Below, piece after piece: positions 43,151 through 50,693 of a stretch of 64,000 bases of DNA (its first letter is position 1; each line of letters opens with the position of its first letter). The stretch is from Couchioplanes caeruleus (lineage in GTDB: Bacteria > Actinomycetota > Actinomycetes > Mycobacteriales > Micromonosporaceae). The position numbers and the translations under genes were made by a program. The stretch is from assembly GCF_003751945.1 (NCBI RefSeq), contig NZ_RJKL01000001.1, forward strand, positions 5,518,001 to 5,582,000, given 5' to 3'. Below the pieces are notes generated by a model. That model saw only the letters and a program-made list of their open reading frames with translations, was not told the DNA's origin and ran no database searches.

Positions 43151-43202
43151 GGCCGGCCTCCTCGCGGACGGGGCCGGCGGTGGGAATCTCAGCCTGCATG
43201 GC
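43128..43202. repeat. 49-bp-offset duplication at the ATPase-permease junction
   Basis: The 26 bases at 43128-43153 recur at 43177-43202 with two mismatches. Each copy includes a CAT (start codon on the minus strand) and the first eight codons of the permease. See the vestigial frame at 43140-43199. Confidence 0.85.
43140..43199 (-). pseudogene. Vestigial permease start: 19-codon frame MQAEIPTAG...
   Basis: ATG 43199 overlaps the ATPase stop in the usual coupled way and encodes MQAEIPTA, the same eight residues that open the real permease. The frame then runs out at TGA 43142-43140 after 19 codons, and that stop overlaps the real permease start (43150). It looks like a remnant of the original start left by tandem duplication. 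It may still pass ribosomes on to the permease. Confidence 0.6.
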
Positions 43203-43962
43203 GGGCGACCTCCGCGCGGAGCCGGTCGGTGATCTCGGCGGCCTGGCCGGCCACCTCGGGGGAGTCGATGCGCCGGGGCCGCTCGTGGGTCACGGGGAAG
43301 TCCTCGATGACCCGGCCGGGGCGGCTGCTCAACAGGATGACCCGGTCGCCCAGGCGCACCGCCTCGCGGACGTTGTGCGTGACGAACAGGACGGTGAGCT
43401 GCTGCTCGCGCCAGATCCGCTCCAACTCGTCGTGCAGGATGTCGCGGGTCATCGCGTCGAGCGCCCCGAACGGCTCGTCCATGAGCAGGATGTCCGCGTC
43501 CTGGGCGAGCGCGCGGGCGAGGGCGACCCTCTGGCGCATGCCGCCGGAGAGCTCGTGCGGCCGCTTGTCGCCGAAACCGCTCAGTCGCACGATGTCGAGC
43601 AGTTCCGCGGCGCGCCGCCGGCGTTCGGCCTTGCCGATGCCGCGCAGCCGCATGGCCAGCTCCACGTTGCCGGCGACCGACAACCACGGGAACAGGGCCG
43701 CCTCCTGGAACATCAGGGAGACGTGCCGGCCGCCGATGTCGAGGGTGCCGCCGCTGATCCGGTCGAGGCCGGCCACGAGCGAGAGCAGGGTGCTCTTGCC
43801 GCAACCGGAGGCGCCCAGCAGGCACACGAATTCGCCTTTGCGTACGGTCAGTGAGACCTTGTCCAGTGCCAGCAGGGCGTTGCCGCCGGTGCCGTACTGC
43901 TTGGACACGTGGTCGAGGCGGACGACCTCGGTTCTCAGATCGGTGACTTCCGCGATGCTCAT
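43189..43962 (-). CDS. ABC transporter ATPase, sulfonate/nitrate/taurine type
   Basis: The 257-residue protein has every ABC motif: LLGASGCGKSTLL (Walker A), FQEAALFPW (Q-loop), HELSGGMRQRVALARAL (signature), ILLMDEPFGALDAMTR (Walker B and D-loop) and VTHNVREA (H-loop). SsuB/TauB-type ATPases energise uptake of sulfonates or nitrate. It sits between the binding protein gene (24-bp gap) and the permease. Confidence 0.92.
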   Translation of the reverse strand: MSIAEVTDLRTEVVRLDHVSKQYGTGGNALLALDKVSLTVRKGEFVCLLGASGCGKSTLLSLVAGLDRISGGTLDIGGRHVSLMFQEAALFPWLSVAGNVELAMRLRGIGKAERRRRAAELLDIVRLSGFGDKRPHELSGGMRQRVALARALAQDADILLMDEPFGALDAMTRDILHDELERIWREQQLTVLFVTHNVREAVRLGDRVILLSSRPGRVIEDFPVTHERPRRIDSPEVAGQAAEITDRLRAEVARHAG

Positions 43963-43986
43963 GATCTCTCCGCGGGTGAGTGGCGG

Positions 43987-45042
43987 TCAGGCGGCCGCGT
44001 CGGTGACCTCGGGCTGACCGTCGGCCTTGAGCAGCTCGTTGAGCGGGCCGAGGTCGTAGATGCCCTTGAGGTCGACGGGCTTGAGCAGGCCGACCTCTTC
44101 GGCGTGCTTCGCGCTGGTGTAGAGCGAGGACGCGATCGGGTCGTTGGTGAAGGTCAGGTTCTTGAACGCGGCGGCGAGGATCTCATCCTTGAGCGGCTTG
44201 CCGGACAGGGCGGCGAGCTGCTCGTTGGCGGCCTTCTGGGCTCCGGCGTCGTCGCCGGCGATGTACTTCTCCGCGGCGATGTGACCCTGCAGCAGCTTCT
44301 TGACCGTGTCCGGGTGCTTCTTGAGGAACTCCTGCTTGACGATCAGGTGGGTGGTCACGAACAGCCCGTTTGGCCAGAGGTCCTTCTCGTTGACCAGGAT
44401 CTTGCCCTTGGACTCGAGCACCATGCGGCTCAGGTTGGGCTCGGGCACCCAGGCGCCGTCGATGGCACCCTGGGCGAATGCCTGGACGGCGGTCGCGTTG
44501 TCCTGCGGCAGCACCGAGAGGTCGCCGCCGCCCTGCTGGTCGGCGTTGAGGCCGTTCTGCTTCAGCCAGGCGCGCAGCGCGACGTCCTGGGTGTTGCCGA
44601 GTTGCGGCGTGGCGATCTTCTTGCCCTTGAGGTCGGCGGGGGAGTTGATGCCCTCCCTGACGACCAGGCCGGCGCCGCCCGAGGTGCTGCCCGCGATGAT
44701 CTTCAGCGCGGTGCCCTTGGAGGTGGCCCAGCCGTTGATGGCGGGGTTCGGCCCGATGTACGTGGCGTCGATGGCACCGGAGAACAGCGCCTCGATCGCG
44801 GCCGGGCCGGCGTTGAAGGTCTTCGCCTCGAGTTTGGTGCTGCCCAGCGCCTGCTGGTAGAGGCCGTTCTTCACGCCGATCAGCGCGGGCGCGTGAGTGA
44901 TGTTCGGGAAGAAACCCAGCCGCAGGGCGGTGGCCTCGCCGCCGGCGTCGCCCGAGGCGTCGTCGCCGCAGGCGGTGAGGGCGGTAGCGGAGACCAGGGC
45001 GGCGGCGGCCAGGGCAAGCGCGCGGAGGGTGCGGGAGCTCAT
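43987..45042 (-). CDS. ABC transporter substrate-binding lipoprotein, SsuA/NMT1-like
   Basis: ATG 45042 was chosen since AGGAG lies six bases upstream, overlapping the rrf2 stop codon. The 351-residue protein has a lipoprotein signal with lipobox LTAC and Cys25. The mature part matches the sulfonate/nitrate/taurine solute-binding class (LRLGFFPNITHAPALIG, GADATYIGPNP-like DATYIGPNPAING, GKKIATPQLGNTQDVALRAW, GAWVPEPN). It would be anchored outside the membrane and hand substrate to the permease. Aliphatic sulfonate is the likeliest ligand class, unproven. Confidence 0.88.
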   Translation of the reverse strand: MSSRTLRALALAAAALVSATALTACGDDASGDAGGEATALRLGFFPNITHAPALIGVKNGLYQQALGSTKLEAKTFNAGPAAIEALFSGAIDATYIGPNPAINGWATSKGTALKIIAGSTSGGAGLVVREGINSPADLKGKKIATPQLGNTQDVALRAWLKQNGLNADQQGGGDLSVLPQDNATAVQAFAQGAIDGAWVPEPNLSRMVLESKGKILVNEKDLWPNGLFVTTHLIVKQEFLKKHPDTVKKLLQGHIAAEKYIAGDDAGAQKAANEQLAALSGKPLKDEILAAAFKNLTFTNDPIASSLYTSAKHAEEVGLLKPVDLKGIYDLGPLNELLKADGQPEVTDAAA

Positions 45043-45050
45043 GCTCACTC

Positions 45051-45464
45051 CTAAATGGTTCGTATCGCGGGAACGGCGAGTTCAGCGAGGGTGCGGTGGT
45101 CCACGACTCCCTCGATGGCCTCCTCCACCGCGAGCCAGACGTCCTTGAGGCCGGTCGCGACCCCGTGGTACGTCGTGGTCGTGGTGGGCAGGCCACGAAC
45201 GGTGGTGAGCGCTCCGCCGGAGGCCCGGACCACGTCGCCGACGGTGACCTCATCGGCCGGCCGGGCCAGGGCGTACCCGCCGTCGACGCCGCGGTGGCTG
45301 TGCAGCAGGCCGGCGCGGCGCAGGTCGAGCAGGATGCCCTGCAGGAAGCTGAGCGGGATGTCCTGGGCCGCGGCCAGGTCCGCGGCCTTGACGAGATGTG
45401 GGTGATCGGCGGCGATCGCCAGCATGGCCCGGACGGCGTAGTCGGTGCGTGCCGAGACGTACAC
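45051..45464 (-). CDS. Rrf2-family transcriptional regulator
   Basis: A 137-residue winged-helix regulator (GTG 45464, GAGAGG eight bases upstream). Motifs: VSARTDYAVRAMLAIA, AQDIPLSFLQGILLDLRRAGLL (recognition helix area), SHRGVDGGYALARPADEVTVGDVV. It contains no cysteine, so unlike IscR, NsrR or RsrR it cannot bind an Fe-S cluster through Cys; it is more like CymR-type members that act in sulfur control. Its stop overlaps the ribosome site of the binding-protein gene, making it the first gene of a four-gene ABC operon it probably controls. Confidence 0.9.
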   Translation of the reverse strand: MYVSARTDYAVRAMLAIAADHPHLVKAADLAAAQDIPLSFLQGILLDLRRAGLLHSHRGVDGGYALARPADEVTVGDVVRASGGALTTVRGLPTTTTTYHGVATGLKDVWLAVEEAIEGVVDHRTLAELAVPAIRTI

Positions 45465-45520
45465 GTGAATGTCCTCTCGGTCCGGCGATGCGAAAGTCTG
45501 CTTTCTCTATCTGTTGGATG

Positions 45521-45553
45521 GGAATAGTGGATCAGACAGGAATAGGGCGTCAA
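45521..45553 (-). promoter_or_regulatory. Promoter of the rrf2-ABC operon with paired operator-like repeats
   Basis: On the minus strand TTGACG (45553-45548) and CACTAT (45529-45524) are 18 bases apart. CTATTCC occurs twice, once in the spacer (45545-45539) and once over the -10 (45527-45521), 18 bases apart. This is a good arrangement for repression by the Rrf2 protein encoded just downstream; binding is inferred. Confidence 0.5.
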
Positions 45554-45693
45554 GCCCCGACCGCATCATGGGAAGCTCGTCACCCGAATCGGGGACCCGA
45601 AAAATCAGCGCGAAAGCCGCCGTGACGAACACAACGCGCACGCGCTGTCGGGAAGGCGGCAGCGGAAGCCACCGGCTGTGGCACTATCAGCCC

Positions 45694-46926
45694 GTGTTCG
45701 CCCTGTCCGAACGCCGTCGCACGTCACAGGCGGTACGCCTGGCACCCGGAGTGCGGGTACGCGGGCCGATCGCCTACGTCCCGCAGCGCGACCACTTCTT
45801 CGCCCTGGACCCGGCGCACGAGGCCGTCGTCCGCCGGTTGAGCGGCCGCACCTGCCGGTTCGAGGGCCACGAGGACGAGGTGCGCACGCTGGCCGGGCTC
45901 GGCATCTGCGACACCGAGCCGCGGACGCCGCGCTGCGCGTTCTTCGGGCGTTCCGTGGTCGGGCGTATGGACGCGTTTCCGCAGGTCACCGAGCCGCTGG
46001 TGGTCAACTGCTTCGCCACCGCACACTGCCCGCTGCGCTGCACCTACTGCCACGCCGACGACCTCATGACCGGATACCGCGAGCAGGAGGACGCCCGCTG
46101 GCTCGAGCGGGTGCTGCAGGTCGCCGGCGCGACCCCGGCGATGGTCGGCGTGGTCACCGGCGGCGAGCCGCTGGCCCGCATCGACCGCACCGCGCGGCTG
46201 GTCGAGCGGCTCGCCGCGACCGGCAAGGCGGTCGTGCTCGACACCTCCGGCGTCGGCGACTTCGGCCGGATCGTGCCGCTGCTGCTGCGTCACCGGGTGC
46301 ACGTACGCATCTCGCTGGACAGCGCCGACGCCGCCGTGAACGACGCCCTGCGCCCGGCGAACCGCCGGTTCGTGCCGCTCGGGACGAGCGCGGCGGGCTA
46401 TGCCCAGGAGGCGATCCGGCAGGCCGTGCGGGCGGGCGTCCCGTGCAGCGTGCAGACCGTGGTCACCGCGCGCACCACCTCGGTCGTCGGGCTGCTCGCC
46501 CTGCGCGACCTACTCATCGAACTCGGCGTGACGACCTGGGTCCTGCACATTGTCGTGCCGGTGGGCAAGGCCGCGGGCCCGCGGCAGGCGTCGCTACTCG
46601 CGCCGCCGAACGTGCAGGACGTGCTCGACGAGGTGGTCCGGCGGACCGCGGCCGAGGCGCTGGCGATCGACATCCGGCTCACCGGCACCCATCTGGCGCC
46701 CAACTCGACGCTGCTGATCAGCGCGCGGGGCGAGCTTGCCGTGGAGGACGTGGCGCGGGGCGGCAAGAAGATTCTTGCGCTGCCCCGGATCGGCCTGCGC
46801 GGTGCGGTGCTGCGGCACTTCCGCACCCATGTGGACCTGGAGGGACACGCGAGCCGCTACCTCAACGGGTCGCTGGCCGCCTACGACCGGGCGATCGGCG
46901 CAGGCGTCACCGCGCCGAGGAGTTGA
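45694..46926 (+). CDS. Radical SAM protein with PqqD-like N-terminal part
   Basis: The 410-residue protein (GTG 45694; the open frame continues upstream without family similarity) has the radical SAM cluster motif CPLRCTYC, then VTGGEPL (SAM-binding GGE), ISLDSADAAVND and C-terminal core strands. The first 80 residues (PIAYVPQRDHFFALDPAHEAV then VRRL) recall the PqqD-like RRE of peptide-modifying enzymes, but weakly. No SPASM cysteines are obvious. No precursor peptide gene is visible nearby. Its last 20 bases overlap, tail to tail, the end of the MbcA-like gene. Substrate unknown. Confidence 0.75.
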   Translation: MFALSERRRTSQAVRLAPGVRVRGPIAYVPQRDHFFALDPAHEAVVRRLSGRTCRFEGHEDEVRTLAGLGICDTEPRTPRCAFFGRSVVGRMDAFPQVTEPLVVNCFATAHCPLRCTYCHADDLMTGYREQEDARWLERVLQVAGATPAMVGVVTGGEPLARIDRTARLVERLAATGKAVVLDTSGVGDFGRIVPLLLRHRVHVRISLDSADAAVNDALRPANRRFVPLGTSAAGYAQEAIRQAVRAGVPCSVQTVVTARTTSVVGLLALRDLLIELGVTTWVLHIVVPVGKAAGPRQASLLAPPNVQDVLDEVVRRTAAEALAIDIRLTGTHLAPNSTLLISARGELAVEDVARGGKKILALPRIGLRGAVLRHFRTHVDLEGHASRYLNGSLAAYDRAIGAGVTAPRS

Positions 46927-47287
46927 ACGTCCACGCCGCGGCGGTCTCCAGCAGCGCCTTCACGCTCGTCTCGTCGCCCTCGGACAGTCTCAGCACCCGT
47001 GCCGGGACATAGCCCTCGGCGTCAACCTCCCGCAGCCAGGCGGCGGCCAGGTCGGTGTGGTTGGCGGACTCGAAGACGCTGACGATCTCGGCGGCCGCGG
47101 CGAGGCGCCGGCGCACCGCATAGCCGGGCCGGGTCGGCGCGGCGAACCAGGACCGGAACTCGGCGACGGTGGTCGCGCCGGCCAGGTAGGCGGTCAATTC
47201 GTTTCCGAGTGCGGTGACGCACACCTCCGCGTGGTCGTCGACAGTCGCGGGGTGGTGGCCGACGCGCTCCAGCACGGTGGCAGTCAT
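46907..47287 (-). CDS. Possible MbcA/ParS/Xre-type toxin-binding domain protein, last gene of the EACC1-caspase-SIR2 operon
   Basis: A 126-residue frame from ATG 47287, 59 bp after the SIR2 stop. The order ALGNELTAYLAGATTVAEFRSW, then RRRLAAAAEIVSVFE, AAAWLREVDAEGYVPARVLR and a C-terminal LLETAAAWTF follows the pattern of MbcA/ParS/Xre antitoxin C-terminal domains (short helices, W, R-R-L, A-W-L, P...VL). Such antitoxins usually pair with RES-domain NAD-degrading toxins. No RES gene is present, but the neighbour is a SIR2 NAD-binding protein. The family call is tentative. Confidence 0.45.
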   Translation of the reverse strand: MTATVLERVGHHPATVDDHAEVCVTALGNELTAYLAGATTVAEFRSWFAAPTRPGYAVRRRLAAAAEIVSVFESANHTDLAAAWLREVDAEGYVPARVLRLSEGDETSVKALLETAAAWTFNSSAR

Positions 47288-47346
47288 GAGTTCGAAGGTA
47301 GCTCCGTACTCCCCGGAGCGCGACCGCCGGACGGACACTTCATGCT

Positions 47347-49422
47347 TCATCGGAGAAAAAGGTCTGTCACCCGGGCGGCGAGATCGTCGAGGACGGGCTT
47401 GCCGTCCTCGATCGCCGCGACGAACGCCGCCCACGAGTCCAGCGGGAAGTCGTCGGTCTCCGGCACCGGCTCGTTGTTGAGATATCCCGGCAGCAGGAGC
47501 GCGTTCTGGAACAGCCAGGGAATGTAGCTGCCCTCGATGTCCCAGCCGGGCAGCTCCCGGGTGCGGTGCAGGTGGCGGCCCAGCTCCTCCTGCGACGACC
47601 AGCGCAGCATGTGGGCGTCGTGGCGCAGACTTTTGATGTACGGGTTGTAGAGATGCCCCGGCCCCAGCCCGAACGTCTGCCGCCACTGTGCCCACAGGAT
47701 CGCCTCGTCGCGCCCGCCCAGCGTCATGACGTCGTTGGTGGCGCTCTCCAAGAGCATGCTGTTCAGGTACGGCCACAGCGTCAGCGGCGTCAGCAGGTTC
47801 TTCGCGTCCGTACGCAGCAACGACTGCAGGATGGGCCAGGCGTTCTTCTCGAGCTCGTCCCACGACGTCAGGTTGGGCACCGCCTTCACCGCCGCCAGCA
47901 GGCTGTAGAGCGACGGGTTGTGGTCGCCGTAGAAGGTGCGGGCCACCGACCAGGGATCCGTCGGGCGCAGCAGGGCCTCGGGACTGTCCACGGCCGGGAG
48001 CCGCGTGCTCTGGTCGAGGAACTCCGACAGGCTGACGAAGTCGCGTACCGCGCCGTGGCCGGTGTGATCGATCCACCGGTCCAGGTCGGCGCGGAACTCC
48101 ACCTGCGCGTCGTGGTTGCGGGAGCCGACGTCGTCCACGCAGACCCGGACCTCCACGCCGAGGCGGGCCAGCGCGCCGGCCACGAACGCCTGCACCATGT
48201 GGATCACCGAGGCGCGGGCGCGCAGCCGCACCGGCCAGAGCATCCGGATGGGCTGGACCGTGCCGCTGAGCTGGGTCACCCAGCCGAACCGGCGTTCGAG
48301 CTGCAGCAGGAGGCCGGCAACGTCGCGCGGCGGCAGCCTGCCGGGCTGGGAGACGAGCTGGCGTTCCCAGATGTGGTGGCGCACGCGGTTCTGCAGGCCG
48401 GTCGCGCGCGGGGGCACGGGCACCTGGGAGCGCTCGGCCAGCGCCGGGAACAGCCGATCCGAGTCCACGGCCGGGAAGCACTCCACGGCGATGCCGGTGC
48501 GGTCGTGCAGCCGCTCGGCCGTGTCCAGCGCGGTGGCCGCGTCCACGTCGCCGAGCGCCCACAGCACCCGCATCGGCCGGGTACGGGCCAGCGCCGCGGC
48601 GATCGTGCCGGCCCAGTCGCTGCTGCCGATCACGCACACCGTGTCGCCGCGGATCAGGTCGGCGGTGGTGGCCACCAGCGGCGCGTTGTCGGCGAGGCGG
48701 GCTGGGTCGTGCAGCAACTGCGGGCCGCGGACGTGCAGGGTCGGCCGCCAGAAGCCGTGCAGGTGGAAGACGCGTACGGCGCCGTCGGAGCCGCCCGTGT
48801 GTCCGAAGCTGCCCCGGCTGTCCAGCGGCAGGCTCACCGCCCGCCCGCCGGCGTCGCGGATCGCGATCTCCAGCAGCGGGTCGAAGTTGGTGGTCAGGAC
48901 CCGGTGGTCGAACGCCTCCGGAATGCGGGCGAGCAGGTGTCCCAGGGCCTGGACGCCGCGGGGGAGCTGCCACGAGAAGCGGTCGTTCTCCACGCCCTCG
49001 CCGATGCCGCGCTCGAGGCGCTGGCCCAGTCCGTGTGTGGCCAGCGGCGACTCCATCGGGTCCGGTGCCGCGTACGCCTTGAGCACGGCCTGCTGCGCGA
49101 TCACGTCGAACGCGTCGCCGGAGACCCAGTCGGTGAAGACCCGCCGGTACGCGCGGTACACGTCGATCGGCCGGGCTCCCACGAGCTCGGCCCGGGCCTG
49201 TGCCAGGGCTCGCTCCAGCGCCCCGTCGTCGTTGCGGCCCGCGGCGTACCCCTCGGCGATCTCCAGGACGCCGTGCACCCGGGGGATGGCGCTGGCCGTG
49301 AGGCCCGAGCCGACGAGCAGGGTGATCTGGTCGGCGTCGCGCAGCGCCGCCGTCAGCCGTTCGAGCAGGAGCAGCTCGCCCGCGCTGAGCCCGCCGCCCT
49401 CCGTCTCCGGTGTCGTCGTCAT
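47347..49422 (-). CDS. SIR2-domain protein, putative NAD-degrading effector
   Basis: The 691-residue protein starts at ATG 49422 within the end of the caspase gene (ATGA overlap). Its N-terminal about 270 residues form a SIR2-like domain: ITLLVGSGLTASAIP (NAD-binding Gly loop, residues about 33-47), VLTTNFDPLLEIA (about 174-186) and RVFHLHGFW with the catalytic-type His (about 218). In bacterial defence systems such domains destroy NAD on infection. The remaining about 420 residues (for example FYGDHNPSLYSLLAAVKAVP) match nothing I know and could be the sensing or partner-binding part. NADase activity is inferred from the domain. Confidence 0.85.
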   Translation of the reverse strand: MTTTPETEGGGLSAGELLLLERLTAALRDADQITLLVGSGLTASAIPRVHGVLEIAEGYAAGRNDDGALERALAQARAELVGARPIDVYRAYRRVFTDWVSGDAFDVIAQQAVLKAYAAPDPMESPLATHGLGQRLERGIGEGVENDRFSWQLPRGVQALGHLLARIPEAFDHRVLTTNFDPLLEIAIRDAGGRAVSLPLDSRGSFGHTGGSDGAVRVFHLHGFWRPTLHVRGPQLLHDPARLADNAPLVATTADLIRGDTVCVIGSSDWAGTIAAALARTRPMRVLWALGDVDAATALDTAERLHDRTGIAVECFPAVDSDRLFPALAERSQVPVPPRATGLQNRVRHHIWERQLVSQPGRLPPRDVAGLLLQLERRFGWVTQLSGTVQPIRMLWPVRLRARASVIHMVQAFVAGALARLGVEVRVCVDDVGSRNHDAQVEFRADLDRWIDHTGHGAVRDFVSLSEFLDQSTRLPAVDSPEALLRPTDPWSVARTFYGDHNPSLYSLLAAVKAVPNLTSWDELEKNAWPILQSLLRTDAKNLLTPLTLWPYLNSMLLESATNDVMTLGGRDEAILWAQWRQTFGLGPGHLYNPYIKSLRHDAHMLRWSSQEELGRHLHRTRELPGWDIEGSYIPWLFQNALLLPGYLNNEPVPETDDFPLDSWAAFVAAIEDGKPVLDDLAARVTDLFLR

Positions 49423-50690
49423 CGGCCCGCCTGCAGCGACTGCCAGAGCTCGCCGGGGCGCTCGGTGAAGACCTGCCGGGAGGTGTGCCGGCTGGCGATC
49501 AGCGCGCCGCGGTCGAGGTACTCCTCGAGTTCCCCGGACCGCCAGCCGAGGTAGCCGATGAAGACCCGCATCGCGTCGACGCTTTCCGAGACGTCCTCCG
49601 GCGTACCGGAGAGGTGCATCGTGCCCAACCGGTCGCGCACCGGCGTGAACCGCAGGGGCTTCGGGACGCCCGCGCGCAACAGGGTCACCACGATGTAGCC
49701 GTCCTGGGCCACCGGTCCGCCGTGGAACAGCATCACCGGGTTGCGCAGCAGCGGACGCCATGAGGCGGGGAAGTCGGCCGGGAGGTCGCCTTCCGGCCGG
49801 GTGATGCACACGCCGAGGGCGCCCGTCTGGTTGTGCCGCAGCACGAGGACCACCCGCTGGCCGAGGTCGTCGTCGACGAACCAGGGCGCCGCGTAGAGCA
49901 CGCTGCCGGCCAGGTTGTGCCGGGGCGCGGCCGCGTTGTGCACCAGCGAGATCTCCCCGCCGGCGTCCCGGGCGCGCAGCTCGGGGCGCTCGTACCCGCG
50001 GCGCAGCATGGCGCGGCGTACCGTACGCCAGATGGCGTGCACGGTCAGGGCCGGCGGCATCGCCTCCGGCGGCGGCGGTCGCAGGCCGTCGCGCAGCAGC
50101 CGGATCAGCTCGCCGGTGAACGCGGTGTACGCCTCGTCCCGCGGTGCCATGGCGGGCCGGTTGGCGGGCGCGGACACCAGCAGGCACGTGCCGTCGGTCT
50201 CCGCTTTGTCGGCGACCGCGTCGGTGCCGGTGCTGTCCCCGCCCATCTCCGCCCCGGCGCGGCCGGAGTAGCAGCAGTCGAGGATGACGACCCGGCGCCG
50301 GGCCCGGGTGTCGGCGACGGCGCGGCGGATCCATTCGTACGGGACGCCCCGCTCGTATGGCACCTCGGCGTCGCAGCCGGGCAGGCCGAGGATGAGGTTG
50401 TCGTCGTCCGCGTCGACGAGCCCGTGTCCGGCGAAGTACACCAGCAGCAGCCCGTCCCGCTCGGTGGCGGCCGCCGCCCGCCGGATCGCCCGGCTCACCT
50501 CGGCCGGATCCTCGGGGTCGGTCAGCACGTGGACGTTCTCCTCGGGCACACCCCAGAGATCCTCGCTGCGCAGCAGGTCGCGCAGGTCGGTCACGTTGCG
50601 CCGGGCGGCGGGCAGCGGAGCGAGCCGGCGGTACGCCGCGACGCCGATCAGCACGACCTGAGAGACGGCCGGGTCTGCCACGTCACTCAT
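49419..50690 (-). CDS. Caspase-like peptidase (C14) fused to a YqgE/AlgH (UPF0301) domain
   Basis: The 423-residue product has two domains. Residues 1-240 are a caspase-like fold: VVLIGVAAYRRLAPLPAARR, LLLVYFAGHG (catalytic His near 84) and VVILDCCYSG (catalytic Cys near 138). Residues about 260-423 match YqgE/AlgH: NLAGSVLYAAPWFVDDDLGQ, GALGVCITRPEG, VMLFHGGPV, RVFIGYLGWRSGELEEYLDRG and ELWQSL. AlgH-family function is unresolved. The fusion suggests the YqgE part directs or receives the peptidase. It starts three bases after the EACC1 gene and overlaps SIR2 by four. Confidence 0.88.
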   Translation of the reverse strand: MSDVADPAVSQVVLIGVAAYRRLAPLPAARRNVTDLRDLLRSEDLWGVPEENVHVLTDPEDPAEVSRAIRRAAAATERDGLLLVYFAGHGLVDADDDNLILGLPGCDAEVPYERGVPYEWIRRAVADTRARRRVVILDCCYSGRAGAEMGGDSTGTDAVADKAETDGTCLLVSAPANRPAMAPRDEAYTAFTGELIRLLRDGLRPPPPEAMPPALTVHAIWRTVRRAMLRRGYERPELRARDAGGEISLVHNAAAPRHNLAGSVLYAAPWFVDDDLGQRVVLVLRHNQTGALGVCITRPEGDLPADFPASWRPLLRNPVMLFHGGPVAQDGYIVVTLLRAGVPKPLRFTPVRDRLGTMHLSGTPEDVSESVDAMRVFIGYLGWRSGELEEYLDRGALIASRHTSRQVFTERPGELWQSLQAGR

Positions 50691-50693
50691 GGG

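Noticed and set aside
45469..45693. Longer start for the radical SAM protein (ATG 45469)
   Set aside because: The extra 75 residues have no family similarity and would cover the divergent rrf2 promoter.
46907..47287. RES-domain toxin partner for the MbcA-like gene
   Set aside because: No frame nearby has RES motifs; the only linked NAD-acting candidate is the SIR2 protein.
46907..50334. Single very long minus-strand frames running across the SIR2 and neighbouring genes
   Set aside because: They are out-of-frame or pre-start read-through; start codons at 49422 and 47287 fit the domain boundaries.
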